Assembly (NCBI RefSeq): GCF_050947875.1
Contig: NW_027460291.1
Coordinates: 25,999,868-26,063,867, forward strand
Reading direction: 5' to 3'
From: Dermacentor variabilis
Taxonomy: Eukaryota > Arthropoda > Arachnida > Ixodida > Ixodidae
Length of the DNA: 64,000 nt
The position numbers and the translations under genes are program-made. The stretch's first letter is position 1; every line of letters starts with the position of its first letter. Under the pieces are notes generated by a model. It saw only the letters and a program-made list of their open reading frames with translations. It made no database searches and had not been told where the DNA came from. Positions 52,991-61,775 of the stretch are shown here, piece after piece.

Positions 52991-54300
52991 TTCATGGAAA
53001 TATTTCAATATCCTAAGGATGATTTAGGAAAAGTTACCTTCCCCGTGATGAGTTCTGGGATGTACTTTTTAATATTTGAAAGATCTGAAGTTTTGCATGT
53101 GTGTGTTTAGTTAAATTTCCATGAGTGCGAAATAATGAGTATCTTGTTCTATTTAATTTTGTAGCACATAGTGTGAAATTGTGAACACGGTATATACTAA
53201 CTAGTTCATATATTTTATCTAATGCCTTGGCCGAATGATCAGAAGCGATATTGGCATTTGCCCTGATTATCTTCTTTTGAATTCTTTGAGTTTAGAAAGT
53301 TTTTTTAGGTAGTGGTTTTCCGTACTTGAAAATACTATTGAATGTAACAGATAAACAAAATGTGATGAAGTAAAAGCCCGCTCTGCATTGGTAATAAGTG
53401 ACTATGACACTAAAGCAATCCTATAGCACGAACTGCCTTCTTAACTACACAATCAGACAGTGACTTCCACAATATGTTGAGAAAATACCCCATAAGGGGT
53501 TTTAGCCTAGCAAGCTCAGTCGGGGCTGCCATTTATTAGGAGTGGACAACTTCATACAAATTATTTGCGCCTTGCTTGAAAGACGATGTCCATTCCGCCA
53601 GCACAACCAAAATCTGGTTTCCGCGTTGGAATGACCTCTCACAGCCATCGTCGGCAATAAACAGGCTTGTGTCGTGGGAATAAAGAAGGAAGTTAACGTT
53701 TAGGTCCACATTGCCTACACTGTCTATATAAACGTTGAAAAGGTATGGTCCTAAGAAATTACCTCGTGGTACTCCTAGTAGCGCCTATTTATTTCGACAC
53801 TTGTTAACAGAACCATATTGCTGGCGGTGACAACGATTCGAGTAAAGGTTTCACGAGCTGCTCCTAAAATGGCGTAGAATGCAAATTTCTAGATGAGTAG
53901 CTTTCTACCAGGAGAAGTAATGCTTTCGCAAATGCTATAAAAATAACTAGTGTATAGTGTAACAATTCAATGTCTTGCAGTATGAATTCTTTCTGATTAT
54001 GGAGGGACCGTTCTGTGGGATGCTTCTTATGGAAGCCAAATAGAGATCCTGTATTTATGATACTTTTATTGGCAAATTAGACTATTATAAAATAAAGAGC
54101 TTCTTTAAAGATTTTTGAAAATATAGGTAAAATTAACATTGGCCTAAAATTTTCTGTCATTTTTGCCCCCCTTTTTTAAATTAGATGACACAAACTTTCA
54201 CCTTTTCAAGCTTAAGGAGTATGACACGGAAAATGCAAAGTTAAAATACATCAGCCAGTAGTCTAGCAATCATTTCTGCGACGAATTTAACCAGGCGTAT
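52991..54300 (-). mobile_element. degraded LINE reverse transcriptase
   Basis: By eye the minus strand reads LPIFSKIFKEALYFI, FGFHKKHPTERSLHNQKEFI, LVIFIAFAKAL, then FLGPYLFNVYIDSVGNVD and LLYSHDTSLFI (the catalytic box, with SHD in place of ADD), in that order from 54280 down to 53640. These are the successive RT blocks of a non-LTR element. Many stops and frameshifts are present. It differs from the CR1/L2-like copies at 13-17 and 55-57 kb. Confidence 0.68.
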
Positions 54301-54789
54301 CTGAAATCCAAAGACACCACAGCAACTACTATTTTACTGCGATATAGCAATCACACTTCAGGCGAATTTCCACCGTCGTCGTCGGCGGTGCCGGCGTGAG
54401 CTTCCGCACTAAGTCCAAGCGCGATGATATCGTGTCCGCGCGGCTTACGCTGTAGCCATTCTGATGGGAAGATGCAGGTTGGCGCCATCTCTTTCGGCCG
54501 CGCGCCTCCTATCCGGGAGTCAATCTGCGCAGATTCGCGTGCGATGGCGCCTAGTTCGCGTTGGAGCTGGTGTTCATCGCGAAGAGGAATTCGCTCGCCA
54601 CTGCGGCGGCTCTTCATCAGGCCAGCGCTTTGACCACGAGTGTTCGCGGTAATCGAGTGAGATGTGTTCATGTTTGCCTGCGTGCGCGTGGCACCATGCT
54701 TGCTAATTTAGTTAGTATGCGAATATGTGCAGCAGTTAATACGGCCGATAAAACCGCTAGTCTTACTTCGTATAGGTGGGTAATAACTT
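54301..54789. other. GC-rich block, no gene seen
   Basis: 54360-54660 is GC-rich against AT-rich flanks and contains accgtcgtcgtcggcggtgc and tctttcggccgcgcgcctcc. It resembles text I have seen repeated in tick genomes, but I cannot name the family. Open frames on both strands follow from composition. Confidence 0.35.
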
Positions 54790-55102
54790 GATATTTATTT
54801 ATTTCAATACCCTAAAGGCCCAATGTGGGCATTACATAGGGGGGGATTCATCAAAGAAAACTTATAAATATACAACACTGGTTATAAATGGCTGAAGACC
54901 GAAATAAACGAGTTAAGAAGCCAGGTACAAGTTATTAAGAAAAAAGATGGCTAGGAACAGGAACTGGAAAATTGCACATGTAGCAAATTCCACAAGAAAA
55001 AAGAAAGCACCTTCAGAAGTTGCAAAACATGACATCTAACATTTCACGGAACGATACGGCCGGCACGCACAAAAAAAAAGAAAGGAAAAACAACGACGCA
55101 CA

Positions 55103-56467
55103 TCATATTACGTTGGAATTTTCTAAGTATGACCAAAGAGCTGTTTGAAATGATGATGTTTCAGCGATAGCCGCAATGCTAGAAGGAAGCGTATTCCACT
55201 CTTCGATAGCTAGGACCTTAGGTGAGTATTTGAATCGTTCTGTTAGAGTGAAAATGGGTTTAGTCGACTTCATATGATCTACACGAGCCGATGTGTGCGG
55301 CGCCGGGAGAAGATGTGAACTTGCAAATGGTGTGTTATTGTGGTAGAGAGTGTGGAAAAAGGATAAACGGCTGAATTTTCTGCGCGTGACCAGAGGCGGG
55401 AGATGGAGCGATATTTTCAGTGATGTTACACTTTGATACCGAGAGTAACGGGAAAGGATGAATCGTGCAGCCTTGTTTTGTATAGATTCTAACATGTTAA
55501 TAAGATAGGTATAATGAGGGTTCCAGATCACGGACGCGTATTCTATCACAGGCCTGATTAGCATGTTGAATGCGTGAAGTTTTGTATCCTGGTTAGCTTG
55601 GTGTAGTCGGTGTTTAAGAAGACCAAGTTTTTTTAAGGCTTTGGTAGTAATCAGTTCTATATGAGTGCTCCAGGATAAATTTGAGGTAAAATTTACGCCG
55701 AGGTATTTTACCGATGCTGCAGTTTCTATGATAGTATTATTAACTGTGTAGGCATTAGGACTTGTGTTAGCAGCGGAAGTAAACTTGAGCTGTTTAGATT
55801 TGTCTGCGTTAATAACCATTTGCCACCTGGCGCACCAATGAGTTAGTTCATCAAGGTCAGTCTGGAGAGCAATGATGTCGCAAGGGCTTGATATTGCTCG
55901 GTAAATTACGCAGTCGTCTGCAAATAGCCGTATTGTTGATGTTATGTTCGACGTGATGTCATTAATATATATTAAGAAATGCAGTGGACTCAGCACCGAA
56001 CCCTGGGGTACTCCTGAAGCAACACCTGTACGTCTTGATAGGAAGCTCCCTAACTTAACTGACTGAAAGCGGTTTGTTAGAAATGCGTTGATCCACTGCG
56101 TAGTACGTTGGTCCAGCTGCAGGTTGCGTATCTTTATCATCAGGCGGTTATGAGGCACGCGATCAAAGGCTTTAGAGAAATCAATAAAGATGGAGTCAAT
56201 GTAGAAGGAAGAGTCGATTGCTTGATGAAGGTCCGTTATTAACTCAAATAACTGCGTCTGACACGATAAATGTTTGCGGAAGCCATGTTGGTTGTTATGA
56301 AGCAAGTTGTTCTGGTTAGTATGAGTCATAATGTTAGTGTATAATATGTGTTCGCGTACCTTGCAACATATCGATGTTAGTGAAATTGGCCTGTAATTAT
56401 TAGGAACGGATCTGTCACCAGATTTAAATACCGGCATTACATAAGCGGATCTCCAATCTTCTGGCAC
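55103..56467 (-). CDS. LINE reverse transcriptase, intact ORF
   Basis: 454 residues without a stop. Blocks in order: MPVFKSGDRS, NNYRPISLTSICCKV, QHGFRKHLSCQTQLFE, IFIDFSKAFDRVPHNRL, GVPQGSVLSPLHFLIYIND, the catalytic FADDCVIYR, then YLGVNFTSNLSWSTHI and a thumb/C-terminal region ending YLENSNVI. Both catalytic Asp are present. The open frame starts inside RT; the preceding 56536-57285 piece is in another frame, so the full protein cannot be made from this copy. It is the best-preserved polymerase in the window and a good reference for the family. Confidence 0.82.
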   Translation of the reverse strand: MPEDWRSAYVMPVFKSGDRSVPNNYRPISLTSICCKVREHILYTNIMTHTNQNNLLHNNQHGFRKHLSCQTQLFELITDLHQAIDSSFYIDSIFIDFSKAFDRVPHNRLMIKIRNLQLDQRTTQWINAFLTNRFQSVKLGSFLSRRTGVASGVPQGSVLSPLHFLIYINDITSNITSTIRLFADDCVIYRAISSPCDIIALQTDLDELTHWCARWQMVINADKSKQLKFTSAANTSPNAYTVNNTIIETAASVKYLGVNFTSNLSWSTHIELITTKALKKLGLLKHRLHQANQDTKLHAFNMLIRPVIEYASVIWNPHYTYLINMLESIQNKAARFILSRYSRYQSVTSLKISLHLPPLVTRRKFSRLSFFHTLYHNNTPFASSHLLPAPHTSARVDHMKSTKPIFTLTERFKYSPKVLAIEEWNTLPSSIAAIAETSSFQTALWSYLENSNVI

Positions 56468-56535
56468 ACATGTCGTATCGAGTGACTGTTGGAAAATGAG
56501 AGATAGCAGGATAGCAGTGTGTTGGCAGGTAATCT

Positions 56536-57620
56536 TTAAGAGTTTCGCGGTGATGCCATCGGGTCCTGGGCTAGTGGGGGAGGTAGGCGTTCAATTGCAC
56601 GAGCCACGCCAAGCGCAGATATGTGAATGGGTGAAAATGGAATCTGTATATCGGCCTCAGGAAGCAGCAGTGGATTGTAAATGGGCAATTCGTTCGTAAA
56701 AACTTGTGAGAAGTGGCTATTGAATTGTTCTGCACACTGTTCGATAGGTAGAGTGCTGCCGTGGGCGTCCAAAAAAACAGGAACCATACTAGCGGTTTTA
56801 GGATTAGCAGTGTTCCAGAATTTCTTAGGGTTGGTTTTTATCAAACTAGGAAGCGTAAAATTAAAATATTTGTTTTTGGCTTCAGAAATTAGTTTTCCAG
56901 CTATTTTGGAAATGCTTTTATAGTTTTCCCAGTCTGTAGCTTCCTTTGATTGAACCGCTTTACTAAATGCTCTTTTTTTCCTATTTAGTGCCCTGTTGAC
57001 ATCTGTGGTGAACCAAGGATCGTTGGTACGCGTACTTATCATTAGTTTTGGCACGCAGGAATCTTCAATTTCTTTGAGTTTGTCACGAATTAACTTCCAA
57101 TTTTCATTAGTCGTGCGGTTATGAAAATTGGTCTGAAAGCTATTTGTGAATGTTTCCGGCAACAGGTTCATTTTTTCAACATCCGCACGTGCGTAGTTGT
57201 AGATAAGCTTCCTGGTTTTTGTTTTGTCGGTCCGTGGGAGTAGAAGAGAACAGTGCACAACTTTGTGGTCACTTATTTCTTCCAAGACGTGAATGTCTGA
57301 GAGCTCAGGATGGGTTGTTAGGATGAGGTCCAGGATGTGTTTACCGCGAGTGGGCTCGTGAACAATTTGGGTGAGCTGGTGATATTGAAGTAAATGAAGA
57401 AAGTTAATGTTCTCCTGTCGGTTATTGTCGGAGCCAACAGTTAGCGTCGTCCAGTTAATCGGACGACGCTAACTGTTGCCAGCAAATTAAAGTTGCCAGC
57501 TAAAAATAGGAGGCAAATCGGGTGCCTAACAAGGATCTGCTCGATAGCGTCATTTAACAGTTCAATGAATTCAGGTTAGCTACTTGGTGGCCTATAACAG
57601 GCGCCAATAATGCAAAACTT
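56536..57620 (-). pseudogene. LINE endonuclease and linker
   Basis: 57285-56536 is open on the minus strand and starts at the end of the endonuclease: EEISDHKVVHC carries the catalytic SDH. The linker follows with NDPWFTTDVNRALNRKKRAF and NPKKFWNTANP. Further upstream, LLFLAGNFNL is the GDFN block with Asp changed to Asn, and an inverted 18-bp insertion breaks the frame before the expected NWTTLTVGSDNNRQ. Confidence 0.75.
57435..57478. repeat. perfect 18-bp inverted repeat in LINE
   Basis: 57435-57452 and 57461-57478 are exact reverse complements, separated by agttaatc. The left arm is in frame with the endonuclease (minus strand NWTTLTV). The right arm is an extra inverted copy. Confidence 0.95.
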
Positions 57621-58450
57621 ATGACCAAGTTGAGCAGAAACCCAGACTATTTCTAATCGGACTCAATGCTTCGCCTTTCGGGCAGAATTGCGACTTTTTA
57701 ATGCGTAATTTGTACACACATCTCAGCCTGCGAGACATGATTGAAGAGTACCGTATCAGAAGAGATACGTTATTTTCATAAGTATTGCTTACAGCGCGTA
57801 CTAAAAACACGGACACAGAAGAGACACGAAACGTGAGCGCCGACTCCCGACTAAATGTATGTTGCATTGAAAGAAGAATAAAATAGAAAAACTTACACCC
57901 GAGGTACTTACACATGCATGCAACCGCGCATCATACATTCCCTCGACCAATAGCGAAACAAGACAGGCGAGCTCTAAAGCAAGACGTGCGATAATTATAA
58001 CGATTAGATGCCTCTAAAAAATATGTTTCCCCGTGTGCAGTGCACGTGACGCCTGGCTTACGCAACAGTCACCAAATTTAATGATTATGCAAGCCTCTAA
58101 AATGAGGCGGGTATTTTCATTTGTCCAGATTACACGTGTGCGATCATTTCAGAGCCTTTCAGATTCAAATAACGAAATAGTTCCGGATTTTATGTGTGCG
58201 CAAATTCTAAATGAGACCGTTTTCTCAGTGTTTGGTCATGAAGCTACGACTACGCGTCCTACATTAGAAGCACTTTCTTATATAGGCATGTCTGAAATAG
58301 TAATTGACGCAGCAGGTATTTTTTTCTTTGACGAGTCGGCTAAAATTATAATCTACGTGTGACCACAATGTACCCAGTCACAACATTCTGTAAACCACAG
58401 CTGAACGAACATCGCGTATACTCTCCGCAATATTTTCACATTCTTAGTCT
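57621..58450. other. no gene seen
   Basis: No recognised gene or repeat. The ORF at 58033-58362 (109 codons) has no motif I can identify. Confidence 0.4.
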
Positions 58451-58454
58451 AATA

Positions 58455-58800
58455 GGGCATTCCACTGGTCGATTTGGTGCAAGTAGCGTTTTCTACTAGT
58501 TGATAGCGATCCGCGGGCTCCGCGACGGAGCGCTCCTAGTTGATCCGCCGAGCAGAGACGGATTTCACCGGAACTCCGACGACGCGCTGGCGTCACTTCC
58601 GGATCAGTCGTGTAGGTTGGCTGTTTGCGGCCTTTTCTGAGGCGTTGTTTGGTAACCTTGTGCAGTTGTTTACATTCTCGAAATGCCGTCGTTCAAGCGT
58701 GCTGCCGTGCTTCTTGCCTTGAGCGATTGTGACCGCAGCTCTAGTTTCTCGGAAAGTAGCGGCAGCGACGAGTTGCTCGTGCTTTAGGAAATGGTATTCA
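58455..58800 (+). other. possible DNA-transposon 5' end
   Basis: A sharp-looking start gggcattccactggtcgatt is followed by 220 bp of leader. Then comes a 34-codon ORF (58683-58787) encoding FKRAAVLLALSDCD and SSGSDELLVL, a short Ser/Asp/Leu-rich stretch like the N-termini of some PIF/Harbinger transposases. No matching inverted end and no DDE domain is present. Low confidence. Confidence 0.25.
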
Positions 58801-58889
58801 AGGTGCAAATGAAAAACTAGCGATATGGCTGGCGGGCGCCCAACTTCCGCTGCACTCCCTGCCGCAGCATGATTATTTTTCTCTGGTCA

Positions 58890-59340
58890 ATCTGAATTGG
58901 GTCGCCCCGTGCCGGGTTTTGTTCATATCTCGCGGATCCAACACCCCGCTTTAGATGGACTAGTGCAATTCACCACAACTCAAGCATTCCTAATGATTGG
59001 CGAATGGCTAAGATCATTCCAGTTTCAGTCTTCCATTCGTAATACATTCACAGGTTATCAAATATTTGGAAGAGCACAACTTAATTTTTCAATACCAGCA
59101 TGGATTCCGCAAGGGATATTCGTGCGACAAGCAGTTAGCTGTCTTTATTGATGACCTGCAGCCATTCATAGATACTGGTGTTCAGATGTACGTAATATTC
59201 TTTGATTACTCGAAGGCCTTTGACCGTATTCCACGCCGCCATCTTCGAACAAACCTAGCAAGGTGTAACATTCATCCTCTAGTTCTTACATTGATTAAAG
59301 ACTTGCATCTCCTTTCTTTTTCTTCCAATCTCCCGTAGTT
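58890..59340 (+). mobile_element. CR1/L2-like RT fragment
   Basis: The plus strand encodes IFQYQHGFRKGYSCDKQLAV and VIFFDYSKAFDRIPRRHLRT (59066-59338), two adjacent RT blocks, preceded by a frame-shifted piece near 58980-59070. Both ends are truncated. It is a third copy related to those at 13-17 and 55-57 kb, in the opposite orientation. Confidence 0.78.
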
Positions 59341-59646
59341 TCATACCGCCGAAACGCCACGCGTGTCTAATTTGCTCCGGCCCCCCGGGGTTGCGGATCC
59401 GTCATCCACGCGAATGTATATAAAATTATGGTAAACGAGTCCGTACCTATGTTGAAAATTATGTGTCACCTCTGTGTCGTATGCTAAACAGCTTCGCTGG
59501 TCATCCACCTTCACAGAGTGGAATGGCTCATGAATCTTTTTATTGTTTTTACTATGGCTCCCAACTAATGCCCACGTTTGTGGACAGTAATTTGTACTGT
59601 GTGAAAATGAACTTCTTTCATGAGTTTTTTCACAGCACTTCTGAAA
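59341..59646. other. no gene seen
   Basis: Short linker between the RT fragment and the Penelope-like element. Only chance ORFs. Confidence 0.4.
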
Positions 59647-60305
59647 CTTAAACGGAAGAGGTCTGGACACCGACCAAAAATGGTTTAAAAAAGTTATTTA
59701 CGTTTCAGCTCCCCCACGGGAGCTTTGTTCACAATGAAAGAAGCGGCGGAGCTGGCGCCCCTTTTTAAGTACGTCTCAAAACACGATTAAGACACCTGGC
59801 ATACATGGGCGGCAGATTGCCTTCGTTGCGATTAAGACTGTGCGCCGTGGTTTGGATGATTAGGGACTCAAGATTAAGACGCGAAGAATGATTTCGTTCC
59901 TTGGCAATCACACGAGATTTCTCCCAATTAATCTTATGTGATGTGGCTTCGCAGTGTTCGGCCAAGGCATTCGATGCAACGTTTCGTTTCTGGACGTCAT
60001 TCATGTGTTGCTTAAGTCTCGTTTTGAAGTTGCCGGTTTCACCGACGTACACATACCGACAGTCCGCACACGGAATGACATGCACCACGCCTGGGAACTT
60101 GTCTATTTCCAAAGGCTCTTTCACATGGATGAGCTCGTGTCTAAGTTTCCGGGAGGGCACGGGCGCAGGCTGCACGTCATATGACCGCAGGACGCGTGCA
60201 AGAGTCTCGCTTATGCCGGGGACGTACGGAATCGAAGCCCGTCTTTTGGGGGGTCCAGGCTGGGTGTGTACTGTGCGAGCCAGCTGGCGCCCTACTGAGT
60301 CAATG
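59647..60305 (-). mobile_element. Penelope-like element, inverted 5' partner copy
   Basis: About 659 bp inverted relative to 60735-61392 and nearly identical to it. On the minus strand it encodes the last 136 or more residues of a Penelope-type protein, including VIPCADCRYVYVGETGNFK and a stop near 59765, all open. Outside the coding part it shares the 3' UTR. It is truncated at its 5' end at the same place as the duplicated part of the other copy. Confidence 0.85.
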
Positions 60306-61392
60306 CCGTTGTTAACAATGGAGGCTATCGAAGCTCAAGCGTTGTCCTCGTTTATACCGGCACCTAAAGTCTTCCTCAGATATGTCGACGACTGTTTGCA
60401 AAGGAAAAACCTTGACCCTTTCACGGCTCACCTAAACAATATACAAGCAGCAATGAAGTTCACCGTTGAAGTAGAATCTGAAGGGCAACTGCCGTTCCTG
60501 GACAACCTTCTGCAGCGAGATGGGGCAAACCTGTTATTCAAGGTGTTTAAGAAGCACACTCACACGGGCCGCTACCTGAACTACAAATCGGTGCACCCGG
60601 CTTCGCAAAAGAGGTCAGTGGTCGGCTGTCTTCTTCGTCGGGCAAAAAACGTATGCACAACTGCGGAAGACCGCTTGGCGGACAATGCACTTGTGTGGAG
60701 GGAATTAATCGCTTGTGGATACACTGAGTACGTCATTGACTCAGTAGGACGCCAGCTGGCTCGCACAGTACACACCCAGCCTGGACCCCCCAAAAGACGG
60801 GCTTCGATTGCGTACGTCCCCGGCATAAGCGAGACTCTTGCACGCGTCCTGCGGTCATATGACGTGCAGCCTGCGCCCGTGCCCTCCCGGAAACTTAGAC
60901 ACGAGCTCATTCATGTGAAAGAGCCTTTGGAAATAGACAAGTTCCCAGGCGTGGTGTATGTCATTCCGTGTGCGGACTGTCGGTATGTCTACGTCGGTGA
61001 AACCGGCAACTTCAAAACCAGACTTAAGCAACACATGAATGACGTCCAGAAACGAAACGTTGCATCGAATGCCTTGGCCGAACACTGCAAAGCCACATCA
61101 CATAAGATTAACTGGGAGAAATCTCGTGTGATTGCCAAGGAACGAAATCATTCTTCGCGTCTTTATCTTGAGTCCCTAATCATCCAAACCACGCCGCACA
61201 CTCTTAATCGCAACGAAGGCAATCTGCCGCCCATGTGTGCCAGGTTCCTTAATCATGTTTTGAGACGCACATAAAAAGGGGCGCCAGCTCTGCCGTTTCT
61301 TTCATTGTGAACAAGGCTCCCGTGGGGGAGCCGAAACCTAAATAACTCTCTTAAACCATTTTTGGTCGGTGTCCAGACCTCTTCCTTTTAAG
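60306..61392 (+). mobile_element. Penelope-like element, main copy
   Basis: The plus strand from about 60310 to the stop near 61273 is one open frame. It starts with the end of RT, including FLRYVDDC (catalytic codons 60378-60392) and FTVEVESEGQLPFLDNLL. It continues through the linker to a GIY-YIG endonuclease: YVIPCADCRYVYVGETGNFK, KTRLKQHMNDV, then NWEKSRVIAKE and LESLIIQT. The CxxC before YVYVG is usual for Penelope endonucleases. The 5' two thirds of RT are missing. A 457-codon ORF called from 59901 runs through the antisense of the inverted partner before entering the real coding part, so its first 135 or so residues are not real. Confidence 0.87.
60953..61273 (+). pseudogene. GIY-YIG endonuclease domain of Penelope element
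   Basis: The domain carries the Y-V-Y-V-G-E-T-G core (a GIY-YIG variant), the conserved Arg in KTRLKQH, and a Glu in LESLII at the position of the metal-binding residue. The domain is open and apparently intact here and in the inverted copy, but the protein lacks most of RT. Confidence 0.8.
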
Positions 61393-61775
61393 TATGCATC
61401 ATCCCGACCAGACGGGCTTCCGTCATACTCTCAACTTCTGAAACTATTTCAAATGAAATGTTGAAAATGTTTGTTTTTCTTCCCTAGATGAAGAGGTTAA
61501 GTGCGACTGGTACCTCCGTTTTCTGTCTCCTTACAGTTTTTAGTGCTAAAATTATACAATATTTCACATTGCCTGCCGGCGTCAATATATTGTTGTCAAA
61601 CTAGTCACATGGTTTCCTGCAATATGTTCGTGAAAAATGCACGAGAAGCAACGAAGGACAAGTCATGACCATTTAGTTACAGACGGACGATAGATTAGCC
61701 TCAACGCAGTAGCAGTTGCTTATAAAGACAACGCTGGTACAAAATACACTATAAAATACAAAATACACTGTACTG
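61393..61775. other. no gene seen
   Basis: Short AT-rich linker. A small tandem (acaaaatacact) occurs near 61738-61770, directly before the RTE element. Confidence 0.45.

Larger units (their letters stand above)
54790..57620 (-). mobile_element. CR1/L2-like LINE, 5' truncated
   Basis: About 2.8 kb on the minus strand with part of the endonuclease, an intact RT ORF and a 3' end near 54790 (gggcctttagggtattg, then an aaataaataaat tail). The endonuclease is disrupted by an 18-bp inverted duplication at 57435-57478. ORF1 is absent. It is less decayed than the related LINE at 13-17 kb. Confidence 0.87.

Noticed and set aside
59901..61274. 457-codon plus-strand ORF as one protein
   Set aside because: Up to about 60305 it translates the antisense of the inverted Penelope copy. 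Only the part from about 60310 is genuine element coding sequence.
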